NCBI RefSeq assembly: GCF_029867415.1
Contig: NC_081182.1
Span: 8,872,646-8,936,645, forward strand
Origin: Vicia villosa
Taxonomy: Eukaryota; Streptophyta; Magnoliopsida; Fabales; Fabaceae
Length of the DNA: 64,000 nt
Reading direction: 5' to 3'
Made by a program: the position numbers and the translations under genes. Positions 48,024-60,359 of the stretch are shown here, in pieces (within the stretch, counting starts at the first letter, position 1; every line of letters starts with the position of its first letter). The notes below the pieces were generated by a model. It was not told the DNA's origin, searched no databases, and saw nothing but the letters and a program-made list of their open reading frames with translations.

Positions 48024-51000
48024 TGTCATACCCCAAAATTTGCCCACATTATTTCCCCTATTCAAGTTTCAAATACATATGCAAAGCTCCTAGACAAATT
48101 CTTCTGCACAAAGGCTCTGAACTAGGGTTTGATTATTTCAAGAGGAAATCACTGAATCAATGGTTCCAAGGCATCTCACATGGCTCAACATATCCCACAT
48201 TACCTCAATGACAAGTATCAAGGCCTATCTCAAAGCATTGGTCATTCAAAAGCTCAGAAAGTCAACAATCGACTATTTAACCTAAAAAGTAAACTGTGGT
48301 CAAAGCAAAGTCAAAACTCCTGATTTTTTGTCAAGATCCTCATATTGAAGTATCATTCACCATTTGATCAAGAATTGATCATGGTTCATCAAGGAAAGAT
48401 CAGAAATCAACAATTCAAAAAGTTTCTAAAATTAGGGTTTTGTATAGGAAAAGTCAACTGAACTTTGACCAGCCATAACTCTCACATGGAACATCAGAAA
48501 TTTCCCATACAAAGCTCATTTTAAAGGAAATTTGATTCTCTACAAAATTGTCTCTCACATGCCAAGTCCAGAAATGCTTCATTTAAGAGATATGGACTAA
48601 AACATTATAGGTCCTTTTCAAAAGTCAACAAAAAGACACTTTCTTCAAAAGGGCATAAAATGAGAACGGAAAAGAATTTTGATGCGATACCAAAGACATG
48701 GGTTAGAGGACTCTCTGAGGTTTCTAAAAAGTCCTAGAACACCTCCATACTTCAAAAATTGAGGGAGATGCATCTTGTCAAAGTTGGACTATTTTGGAGG
48801 GAAAAATGTGAAGGAACTTGAACATTTTTGCAAATGGGCCCAAATTATTTTGGTTCAATCTTGATTCCCAAGTATCCAAAGACCCAAAATCTATTTCCCA
48901 CGAAATCATTTGATTTATGTGATTTATTTTGAATTTTTAATTCATTTAAAAATGATTAAAATCAAGTAAATCACTAAAAAATCAAATATTTTATAAAATA
49001 TGTATTTTGGATCTATTTTGATCAGCAAATATTCTCCAAATTCAATCAAATTTCGTGCACTTGATGAATGGAATAATTGAATCAAATTTTGGGCAATTAT
49101 AGAAAGATTTCATAACACATTTTCAATCAAATTTTCATAATGAGCAAAGATTGATTCAATAAGATTTTTCTCACAAAAGTTAACCTATTCTACTCTCTTA
49201 TATATACATAACAGGATCAGAGGGCAAGGGTTAGAAATTTTCGGCCTCCAAAGAACAAACCAAGTTGCAAAAAGTTCACAAAAAAGCTCAACTCGGTTTC
49301 AGGATTTGGTGAAGTTTCAGAGGACTTTAAGCATTGTTAAACAATCCTCAGGCACCCCTGGAGCTTTCCCGACCATTCTTGAATCAAAGCACGTTCCCAA
49401 TCGTCAACAAGAAGTCACGGTGAAGAGATCGTGAGGTTTAGCTACGGAAATCTCGTAGCAAAACCGTAGCTAAAAGCGCAGCGAATTCATGGACAGAATT
49501 GTTGGAGAAGATGATTATGTGGTGTGTCTTGGTTGGCCTGATTCGAAAATCTAGCGCGCGTTTTTGTTTTTTTCGTTGATTGCTTTTTGTTCATATTTTA
49601 TATGTGGGGACGCGTTGCCTGTCACGCATATGGCGTCTGGCTGAATGGTGAGAGGTGCGCCTGGTAACCAAGGAGTCCTGGGTTCAATCCCTGACTCCTC
49701 CAACTATTTTTTGGTTTCTTTCATATTTCAGATCCCATGTTTCTCATGCCAAAGGGACCACCATGCGCTTCGATTCACCAGCCGCTGGATCATGACCTTC
49801 TAACATCTAGCGCCTGTGGATTGTAAAGACCATCATGCACCCTCAATGTGAGATGCACCTGATTACAAGCTGAGTCCTCCAAAATCTTTTTTTATTATTT
49901 TTATTTACATAATGTTCTATTTTTATATGTATGCATTATTTTTATTTTGTGTAATTTCTTCCAATAAATTTTTCTTTTACATGATAATAATTATATTATT
50001 CATGACATTTATTTTATTATTATTTATTTTTTATATTATGTTTATATATTTAAATCATCTTAATTAGATTATTTATTTTAGTATTTTTGATAATCCATAT
50101 ATATTTAATTTAAATTCATAAAAATCCATGAAAATTATTTTTCACTCAATTTAATCTTTTGTCCCGATTTAATTAATTAGGTCGCAAGACCAATAATTAA
50201 TTAAATCGGTTTATCATTATATTCCGTTTGAATTTTAGCCAGGATTGATAATACACTAAAAATATTTTCTTTTTGTGTCTTGCCTTTTCAGGGTTATCAA
50301 TAAGGGTTCACTCCGACCGCGCATCCGATCAAGACTAAAAGCTAAGTCCCAATTCAACCCTTGTTGTTTTTATTCTCTTTGTTTATCTTCCCTATTTTTA
50401 TAATTAGGGTTTGTTATTAAATATCAATGAACTGCCTATACACTCACGCCTTGTTGTTTCTTCTTTCAGTTCTCAATGGTCAGAGTCAATGCTTCAGGCA
50501 AACCTTTGCCCATCAACCCTGTCAGGGCAAATGCCAAGCTAAGTACTTTTCATTCATTTATTTTATTAATTTCATTATTCCTTTTTTATGGTTAATAAAG
50601 TTCGCCTTCGAACCGATAATGCACTCACTCTCTGTTTTCTGTCTCTTCTTTCTCCTTTTCAGGGTTTGTCAATTGCCAAAGCTACGTTGTTGGTAACCCT
50701 AAACCCTATTTTTATTTTATGCCTTTTATTATTATTACTTATGCCAAACCCTGTTGGGGATCCGCTGGTTTCACTTTCCCCCTCCCCTTTATTGCTTTAT
50801 AACTGCGTGGTTAGTAATTTAGGGAGTGCAAATTTAAACTGGATTAGAGTCACTAATTACAAGATAAATAACTGAATTGAACCACATAATTGTTGCACAC
50901 ACGCACTCTTTTGAGGTAACCTCTCTGTTGCCTTGTTGCCTTGTTGCCTTGTTGCCTGTTGCCTTTGTGTTTTTTGCAGAATAAGCCATGTCCCTCGAAT

Positions 51001-51664
51001 ACGAGGATACCTCAGCCATGCTGCCTCGATAAATAAAGGTCATGCAACCCTAAATGATGCTGCCTTCGATACACAAATATGACCTCGACCCTCGGAAGTT
51101 GCCTACGGAAAAGGCTGAGGTATCCTCTGGTTGCCTACGAATAAGGCTTATTCTGATCCTTACCTTAGACTACCTGCCCTTCTATGGCATGGGACAGTCT
51201 TATGGCAAAGGATGTTTCGACGACCCTTTAACCTCCAAATGAAAGGCTTCCTGCCCTCTTATGGCAAGGATAGACCCTTTCCCCTGAAAGGCTAAAAGAG
51301 ACCTATCATCTAAGTTTAAGGTAATTGCTTTTAATTGCCTTGCTCTGGATAAAGTTTTTTATATTCTTTCTCATAAACCTTTAAAAGGGCTACGCTCATT
51401 TACGAGCTAAAGTCCCTATTCTTTTTCTTCTACATTTCTGAAACAAAAAAGAGCAAAGCAATTAAGAGCCCATGGAAAACCATGGATGCAAAGGGTGCCT
51501 TACACCTTCCCTTTGCATAATTACCCCCCGAACTCAAATCTTTTTAAAAGGTGTTTTCCTGTTTCTTTTAGCCTTTCCGATATTTGGATAAAATAAAAGT
51601 CGGTGGCGACTCATGCTTAACCGCGACATCTCGATTATAAAAAAAGTCAGTTCACCGTATTACA
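48024..51664 (+). repeat. 3' LTR of the Ogre-type element, 3641 bp
   Basis: Near-identical to 37685-41332. It includes the box A/box B module (49638-49648 and 49681-49691) and the same LTR ORFs. Confidence 0.93.
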
Positions 51665-52562
51665 CATGGCAACACGGTATTCTGGTTAAATCCCACCTCC
51701 TACAACCACACTTCCTATGCAACAATTTAACAGAATACCTCTCACCTCCTTCAGCGTCCCTCTTTGTTTTTTCCAAGATATTTTTAACGTTAGGACTTGT
51801 TACACCTTTGAACCTACCTAATCTCTCCTTTTGAGTTGAAATTCGAACAGTTATGTAATGTTTGATTCCCTCAAGCAGTGAAATGATTGGCTTGTCTATA
51901 TATTCCAATATTGCTTGATTAAAAGCTTCACACATGTTGTTAACTTGCGAATCGCACTGCGTGTTTGTCTTGAAATGCGATCTACTCCAACATGCAGCAA
52001 GTACATCCATCATGTCCTTCCAAGCGTTTGGATTGAGCTCTTTCATCAAATTCATTGCTCTTTCCCATCCAGGTATTGTTGTGGCCCTAGCTTCTCTCCA
52101 TAAAGCTTCATTCATGACTATCCCAGGATTTTTCCTCCAATTTCCATACAAGTGTTTGACTCATAACCTGTGTTCAATATGCTGGCTTGTTTCTAGAATA
52201 GCCGGCACCAAACCCTGTGTACAAGTGTTTAACACATATTGTAATTTTAAGACATATGTAAGTCATTAGTAATTTTAAGACATAATGTAACAATATTAAC
52301 TAACCTTCTGTTGATCAGATATAAATTCGTAATCCATGTGTTGGATGGACTGCAAGTCTTCAAGTAACAACTTAAGGAACCATTGCCAAGAGTCTTTTGT
52401 TTCCGCTTCCACGACGGCATAAGCGATTGGATAAATCTTGTTATTTCCATCCTTACCAACAACACCTATTAACTGACCTCCAAATGCCCTTTTTAGAAAA
52501 CAAGCATCGAATCCAATTAAAGACCTATAAGCGGTTTCAAATGTTGCCTTACAAGATTCTAA

Positions 52563-52618
<56 letters not shown>

Positions 52619-53078
52619 GTTCAAAAACAGGTCCAGATTCTGAATCAACACACTTAATTTTGACAGTAGAGTTTGGATTTGACTTTAACAACTCCTTAAC
52701 ATAACTCCTAAGATGGTTGAACTGTTCATGACCTGCACCTTGAATCAATTCTATAGCTTTTCTCTTGGCTCTATAAGCTTGATGGCTTGACAACTTCACC
52801 CCCATCTCCTAACACCTTCTACAATCAACCCTTTAGTTTTTATGTTAGGAGTGTGCCTCAATGTATCCATAAATTTGCGAGCTAACCATTATGTTGTCGC
52901 TTGTCTATTCTTAGGTGTCTTGTGACAACTATGTTCATTGGTGAAACTAACTAGTTGTCAAAATTGGTTGGTAGACCTCATTCTAAACCTAATATGAAAT
53001 GGACAACCTTCAATGAATTTGACAACCACTCTCTTCTTGTCATTTTTCTTGATTTCAGTATTCTTATTCTTCTCCATA
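51665..53078 (-). pseudogene. N-terminal and catalytic part of the MULE transposase, interrupted
   Basis: Reading from about 53078: a zinc-finger-like N-terminal domain (GCPFHIRF, HSCHKTPKNRQATT, then WLARKFMDTL) with stops, then the transposase core: LIGFDACFLKRAFGGQL (first catalytic Asp), AVVEAETKDSWQWFLKLLL, and ISDQQK with the second Asp. A GT donor (gttagt, at 52297 on the reverse strand) and an acceptor near 52216-52217 bound a short intron, after which the frame continues GLVPAILETSQH with one TGA where Cys is expected. The rest carries the GNW-KNPG, NNMCEAFN and SWIM (CGCRRWDLTRIPCCH) blocks. A TA tract inside the first exon reads as (IY)n without breaking frame. Inactive. Confidence 0.82.
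52567..52616. repeat. (TA)n tract inside the MULE transposase exon
   Basis: About 50 bases of TA within the reading frame on the reverse strand. TA repeats contain no stop in this frame, so the protein frame is kept (Ile-Tyr repeat). Confidence 0.9.
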
Positions 53079-53522
53079 GCAAACTTGAGAGCACAAGAAC
53101 CACAACAAATTGCATAGAAAACGACCGCATAGAAAAAATGACTGATTTACTTACCTCGAAACGTAGCTTGGGTTTGCCATACCAATCGACTCAGAAACTA
53201 AATCGCTGAAAGCTGGGTTTATTGTGTGCTTGTGTTCGTCGTGGGTGATGAATTGTTCTTCGTGGGTGACAGGTTTTATCCGTTAGGATTCATATTGGGT
53301 ACTGAGTTCTTCGTGGGTGATGGAATGCTTTTGTTCCTCTTGTTTTCACAATAATGTTGGTAAAACATAAGGTAACTATTTAATTGATAAAATATTTAAT
53401 TCAATTCTATTTAAATTAAATGGTAAATATAGTCATATATAATGTTTAATGGATTAAAATGATGTGGAATAAATCTTACATTTTAGCTCAACAAAAAATG
53501 TGCCATGTCACTGAAAATAGGC

Positions 53523-53648
53523 ACCAGATTTGATGGGGATCAAAATTCACATGAAAACTTAAAAAAGGGACTAAAATAATGGTTTTTAAAGTAGGGAGAC
53601 CAAAATTAAAAAAATGCTAAATAGGGGGATTAAAGTTGCAATTAAGCC
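53523..53648. repeat. Right terminal inverted repeat of the MULE
   Basis: Inverse complement of the left TIR. It probably holds the promoter of the transposase gene, which reads leftward from about 53078. Confidence 0.85.
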
Positions 53649-53656
53649 ATATTTTT

Positions 53657-54634
<978 letters not shown>

Positions 54635-55132
54635 CTTAATTAACAATACTTTAAAGAAGAATGTGAAATAACTAGGTAGAAGAAAATCAATCACGTACTG
54701 TCTGCCATTGCAAAAGCATGGCAAACACATAATGTTGTTTATATCACAAGTGGCTATAGTTAATTTTGTACTTTTTGTGTTTGAAATTTTATCAAGATGC
54801 ACCTGATTTAAGTAAAAGTCGTTAAACATGTGCAATGATGAGATTTAGAGATATTGATTAAATTCGACAGAAATGATTATACCGTTTGAGAGTGACAATT
54901 GTGGCTTATCAAAATCTTCATGCTTGGTATGCTTTTGAAATAACTTTAGGTTTTCACGTCTAAGGAATTATGTGGGTCTCTTTTTAGTTACCATTCCCTT
55001 CTAAAGTCATCATGATCTCTTGCATTACGTTCAAGACAATGACTACCAACAATTAAAGGCTATTTTAACACATGTACATTTTTTAATTTTAGTTAAAATT
55101 AAGTGTATTAAAAAACTTCTAATTAGAAAGTA

Positions 55133-55388
55133 GGCTAAATTACAGTTTTGGTCCCCCTGTTTTAGGTTTTTCACGATTTTGGTCCCCCTATTTTCTTTTT
55201 ATACAGTTTTGGTCCCCCATCCCAATTTTGATGCAACTGTTCATGTACTGTTCATGTACGGACATGTACTGTTCATGCACTATACATGGACAAAATTGGG
55301 ATGGGGGACCAAAACTGTTTAAAAAGAAAATAGGGGGACCAAAATCGTGAAAAATCTAAAACAGAGGGACCAAAACTGTAATTTAGCC
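55133..55388. mobile_element. Mutator-type MITE, 256 bp, 9-bp target duplication
   Basis: Full-length hairpin with ends ggctaaattacagttttggt and its complement (accaaaactgtaatttagcc). Exact flanking direct repeat tagaaagta (55124-55132, 55389-55397). The interior is rich in ggtcccc / ggggacc words and shares that style with the TIRs of the MULE at 35644. Confidence 0.92.
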
Positions 55389-55397
55389 TAGAAAGTA

Positions 55398-56190
55398 ATA
55401 TGGACATATAAAAATTTATGGAATAAAATCTAGATAACGGGAGTAGGATTCAATCTAAATCTAAATATATTTAACATGAGTTAAGGAGGATATAGAGTTT
55501 TATCTTAACAATTGAGTTGGGCAAACATGTGTAATTTATGTATATGTTGTTATTGATCATAATTGGATCGGACACAATTTTTGTAATCACTTTGCCTTTA
55601 TAGACTTTGTGTTTTGGAGATGTAAATTGTTATAAATATTATAGTTTATGCATACATCATATTATTGATCTTGACTCGCTTACTTAGAAAATTGTTATAA
55701 ATATTATAGTTTATGTATACATCATATTATTGATCTTGACTCGCTTACTTAGAATCTCGTGAGATGCATGAAAGATTTTAAATAGGGGTTCAACAAGTCA
55801 AAACATGTTCTCGCCACGTTTGAAGATTTTCTCATATGCGAGTCACCCACCACAATCTCTAATTGAGCAGACCCGTACTGATTAAGATCGAGGAAATAGT
55901 CTAAAGCAAGACTCTGCACGACTCACTAGATCATAAAAGGTTATATATTTATCTCAAGGACTAGGTTAAAGGACCACACACATATCATCTTGCTGGACAC
56001 ATCAGAGGTAGGGTCTATATTGTTATTAGGAGTTATATATGAAGTCCAACAAACTTATTAGAGAAAAGAAAATCAATTTTTTTCTTGAGAGAAAAAATGT
56101 TAAGGTGGTGAATTTAGTGCTATTCATCACTACTTTAGTACCATTATGCTTAGAAAACCCTAGCTGTTTAAAGTGTATTATTCATGATGT
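55398..56190. other. Intergenic sequence with a 65-bp tandem duplication
   Basis: Two copies of a 65-bp unit (55626-55690 and 55691-55755; attgttataaatattatagt...) differ at one or two positions. The remainder is AT-rich and non-coding. A short ORF at 56039-56248 lacks recognisable content. Confidence 0.6.
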
Positions 56191-57309
56191 TAGTGTAGTG
56201 GCGGGAAAAATTGAGATTAAACTATTGATTAACTTAGCTCGAAAATAATTGCAAGAGTCGCCGTCGATCTTTATTGTTTCCAAAGGAATGAGAAAAGAGT
56301 GAATAAAACCCACAAAAGTTTTAAAACAAAACTAATAAAAAGAGAGATCAAGGTACGAGGGTTGGTTATGCAAGGGGAAGGTGTTAATACCCCTCACATC
56401 GATGGTACTACCTCTTGAAAATCTATGTTAGCTTAAAACCGAGTTGTTTGCAAAAAAGATTGTAGAGATGAGAAAATAAATTGTTTTTATGATTTTTGTT
56501 TGACAAGACTTCAAGAGTCGTATGCCTATGTACTAACCAAGTGCAATGAAGGATCAAAACCTCGTAGTTCGTGGTAACAATAACAAAAGGATTTGTTTTT
56601 ATTGTTTTTAATGAAAAGACATGTCGTCGTATTCGAGTGGAAAACTCAACTTACTACCCACAATTATGAGGAAGGAGCATTTGCATAATCTTCTTGATGG
56701 AGAATTTTGCTTGAATTTAATCAACAAGGAAATTCTCAACATACAAGTGGAAAATGTTAATAACTTCTTAACATTATTGTAGAAGTATAGGAGTTGCATC
56801 ACTTCAAGAACCAACTAATGTCCATTCTTTGAGAAAATGTTTTTTAAAAGAAAAGTGCACAAAAGGGCACAAAATATTTGAATGAGTTTGATGTTTTTTT
56901 TTTTGAATTTTTTAAATGAATTTTGATATACTTAAGCTGTCTTAGCATTTGTTAAGAAAATGTTTGAAAATCAGGTGACAAACTCAAGGTTTATTTTAAA
57001 AGTGGTTCAAGTTTGAAAATAAGAAGGTTTTGAAAAAGAGAGAAGTTTTGAAAATTTAAGAATGAGGAGATGAAGAAACTATCCTAAAACATAAAATAAA
57101 AGATAGGCAAAGAAAGATCTAGCCACCCAAAAAACAAGCACTTGACAATAAATCAAAATGAGCCTCTTTCCCTTAGATTGAACCATATGTAAAGCATCAG
57201 ATATAGCAAGACCATAAGCAGATGAAAATTCAAAGCATCAGATAAATTCAAGGCATTAGGTTAAGTCACATGCATCATATGAACTAGAATCCCCCAGATA
57301 AGTTCCAAT

Positions 57310-60073
57310 CACTACAAAAAAACGCGTAAATTATGGCAGCTAATGTAAGATGATTGTGGCGGTTTCAACAACCGCAATTTACTATAATGGCGTTTTGAAA
57401 AACAACATAGAATTGGCTGTCGCAATATAAATTATGGCGGTTTTAATATAAACGTCGTGACAACCTCCATTTTAAAGTTTAAAATGGTGGTTTTTTTATT
57501 GAAAATAGTGGCGGTTTGAAACACCACAATTTTCACGATTAAACAAATTTCATTATATAGTGTTTCATTTGAAACCGCAAAATATACAAAACTCTACGTA
57601 AATTTTAACCGCCATAATTTTCTATCAGTATTATATTTTTGTATATATTTTAAATATGCAAAATTAAATTTAAATTCCTTGTCATTATTTACTACCGACA
57701 TTAAAGTAAATTTAAACTCTCTAATTGAGGTTTACTTTTGAATGTATACTTATAAAAAAAGTTAAAAGACATATATTAAAAATGCATTCACTAAATATAT
57801 AGGTCATTGCAATTGTTCAACCTCTTCAAAATTGATAATTGGTCTAACTTGCTTGATATACATATCACAAGCTTGTTTAATAATACTAAATCATAAAAAT
57901 GATCAACAATTGTGTCATTATCTTAAGCTATTCTCAAAATAAACAAGTTTTATAACATAAAACTTTCAATAATAAATCATGTGTCATTTGAAGGACTTTG
58001 GTGATTTGCATCATGTGTATTGCTTTCATTTGATGATCTTCTTATGGCATATGATGATGAAGGCTCACTTTCTGCATCTGAAGCCTGCAAAAAAAAAAGA
58101 AAACTCATTATATTAATTACAACTAATCTTTATAGAAAGGACCAAAAACAGACTGCAGAACCGGTGAGAATGAACATGTCAAACTGAGCCAATAAAACCA
58201 ATAAACACCAATAGTTATAAACCTTTATATATGAGGACTTTTATTAGCAATCATGTTTCTATTGGTTTCAATATTTCAAAGCACATAATGCAATTCATTT
58301 ATGTGGATTTGAATATAATTCCACTAGTTCCACTCTACATTAACTAAACCCTTGAGCAAAAACCCATCTAATTCCACAACAAATATTGGTCTCATTAGGT
58401 TCAATCATGTTAACCTCAAATATTTTACTAATTCATGTTTAAAGTTATCAAATCATGGTTAAATTTCTTCTATGTGACTACCACCAATAACCAAAGAGAT
58501 ACAAATAAGATAGGATTATATTTTAGTAAGATATTTTTCATTTTAATTTTGTAGACTGAAGTATACAAACCATGTATTTCCAACATAGTACATAACTTAT
58601 ATAAGGCTATATCATGGAGATTTAAAAAAAATATTTCAGGAGATCATAGCTGGTTGTACAAGCACTTTCATAAACTAAATCATTTCAAGTTATCACCTTC
58701 ACAAATTATATACTCACATTTAATTGAAAAGAAATCAATACTAATAATTTACTGAAGCCATCATGTATGTAGGAGAGCCTTCTTCATTAACAAAATGAAG
58801 AACAAAGTGATGCTTAGGGCTATGAAAAAAGTGAGTTGAACAAAACCAAATCATAACATAAATTTAGAAGAAACCAATCTAAGCATTACTATTTTTCTAT
58901 ACTGAATCGTACTAAATTTATAGTTCTTTAAATAGGTTCTTAATTTTTAACCAAACTGAACATTTAATAAGTAATTTTTAACCAAACTATAATACATGGT
59001 GAACTGACAAATCTCAAAGAATAAAAAACAATACAAATTAGCCGCGGTAGAAAGAACCATAATCACAAACAAATAACTGAAGGAAAGAAAATCATATAAA
59101 TCGAGAGTATACGAGGAAAAAAAATAAAGCGAAACAATCTTAGAATTAATCGATTGAAGCAAGAAGTCAATGTATACAACATTTAATATTAAAAAGATGA
59201 ATTTACCTTGAAATTCGCCGATTACGAAACTGTAGATTGCGGATTGTGGAACTGCCGACAGCAAAACTACTACGAAATTGGGCGAAAAGAGGGTTTTCAA
59301 AAAATTAGGGTTTTTACCAAAAGAGAGAATTCAAGTTTGATGTAGAACCATATCATTAATAACATGATAAATCACTAATACACTTATCCAACATCTAAAC
59401 TATACCACAATTTCATATATTGAAATTAAAAGAAATACATAATTTCGAAGAGTAAAGAGACGACGGGAAGAGCGATGATGGAGAGAACTAACCAAGGAGG
59501 TAAGAGATACAGAAAGAGACGGCGAGTTGAGCATGCCGGTATTGGCTTTCTAGAGAAGAGGGAAGACGGAAGAAAGACTTTTTTTTAGAGAGAACAAGGG
59601 TTACATTTCATTTTTGGGGAAAAGGAGAAGAGAGAGTGAACTATTCAGTTCTCTTTTGTTTTTTTAATTCATATTGAATAAAAAAAATATTATTTTTAAT
59701 TTAAATTTATGTTAATGTGAGAACAGAAGCAGTAAAAAAAAGAGTGGGGAAACTTTATAAATAATAAGTAATAAGTAAATAATTGCTGTCAAAACCGCCA
59801 CTTTATTACTGATATTATGTCGGGAAAGTTTATAAATAATAAGTTTGTAAAAAAAAGAGTGGGGAAAATTTAAAATTTATTTTAATGTGAGAACTGAAGC
59901 GCTATATTGGTGCGAAAGTTTATAAATAATAAGTAAATAATGACTGTTAAAACTGCCACTTTATTACTAATATCATGTCGGTCAAAAAAACCGCCGTAAT
60001 ATACCGTTAATTGTGGCGGTTTTAACTAGCCTCTGTAATATAACCGACACGATTTACGCGATTTTTTGTAGTG
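57310..60073. mobile_element. CACTA element, 2764 bp, 3-bp target duplication
   Basis: Terminal inverted repeat CACTACAAAAAAACGCGTAAAT at the left and its complement, ending gattttttgtagtg, at the right. The flanking duplication is aat (57307-57309, 60074-60076). Subterminal GGCGGTTT / AAACCGCC words occur on both sides, as expected of CACTA elements. No transposase (TNP2-type) domain was found, so it is non-autonomous or decayed. A possible spliced gene lies inside on the reverse strand. Confidence 0.92.
57977..59300 (-). CDS. Possible spliced gene inside the CACTA element
   Basis: Candidate first exon 59300 to about 59206: ATG, short hydrophobic start (MKTLFSPNFVVVLLSAVP), ending at a CAAG|GTAAAT donor. 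Candidate last exon 58084-57977: preceded by a pyrimidine-rich acceptor (tttttttttttgcag), encoding ASDAESEPSSSYAIRRSSNE and ending in TGA. Middle exons could not be placed, and the proteins are not recognised. This could be a decayed CACTA accessory gene or captured host sequence. Weak call. Confidence 0.3.
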
Positions 60074-60359
60074 AATTGTCTCAATGTGTATCAGATGAAC
60101 CAAGATGTCTCAGATGAACTAGTGTATCACATGAAGCTTAAAGTATCAGATGAACTTGTATCAGATGAAGCTCCAAGCATAGGATTAAAGCCCTAGATCT
60201 AAGTATAAAAGTCCAGAATCTGCAAGCATGGGATAATAACATCAAGCCCACACAAAGTTATTAAGAGTATTTTTAGGGTTTTGTAATAATTATAAGTGTT
60301 TGATATTTTGAATGAAAGAAGAAAAAACAAAAGCGCAAGGGGCAAAGAGAAAAGGACAT

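Larger units (their letters stand above)
37685..51664 (+). mobile_element. Ogre-type LTR retrotransposon, non-autonomous, 13,980 bp
   Basis: Two LTRs (37685-41332, 48024-51664), TG..CA ends, and an exact 5-bp target duplication catgg (37680-37684, 51665-51669). A primer-binding site complementary to a tRNA 3' end starts at 41337 (TGGCGACTCTGCTGGGGAT). A purine-rich tract (gaacaggggcagc, 48011-48023) lies before the 3' LTR. The interior encodes the Ogre-specific ORF1 and gag, followed by a tandem-repeat 3' region. No protease, reverse transcriptase, RNase H or integrase is recognisable in the 2.8 kb between gag and the 3' LTR, so it must rely on proteins supplied elsewhere. It sits inside the MULE transposase exon. 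Confidence 0.92.
35644..53648. mobile_element. MuDR-like element (MULE) with long TIRs, carrying a nested Ogre-type element
   Basis: Terminal inverted repeats of about 125 bases begin ggcttaattgcaactttga and end in its complement (attaaagttgcaattaagcc), and are bordered by an 8-bp direct repeat atattttt (35636-35643, 53649-53656). Two degenerate genes read inward from opposite ends: a GRF-type zinc-finger protein from the left TIR and the MULE transposase from the right TIR. Without the 13,980-bp nested insertion and its 5-bp duplication, the element is about 4.0 kb. The AT-rich flanks make the 8-bp duplication weaker evidence than the TIRs. Confidence 0.82.
56190..60359 (-). repeat. Tat-like LTR fragment, reverse orientation, split by a CACTA element
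   Basis: 56190-57309 and 60074-60359. Words match the Ogre LTR end in order but with many differences (gtcgccgtcgatctttattgt against gtcgccaccgacttttattt; gggaaggtgttaatacccct against gggaaggtgtaaggcaccct), so this is a related but distinct Tat/Ogre-lineage LTR, read on the reverse strand. Repeated words (atcagatgaa) run across the CACTA insertion. Ends not defined. Confidence 0.55.

Noticed and set aside
58947..59206. The long reverse ORF (MKTLFSPN...) as a complete gene
   Set aside because: Past the likely donor at about 59205 the frame runs through intron-like AT-rich sequence. Only the first part is kept as a possible first exon.
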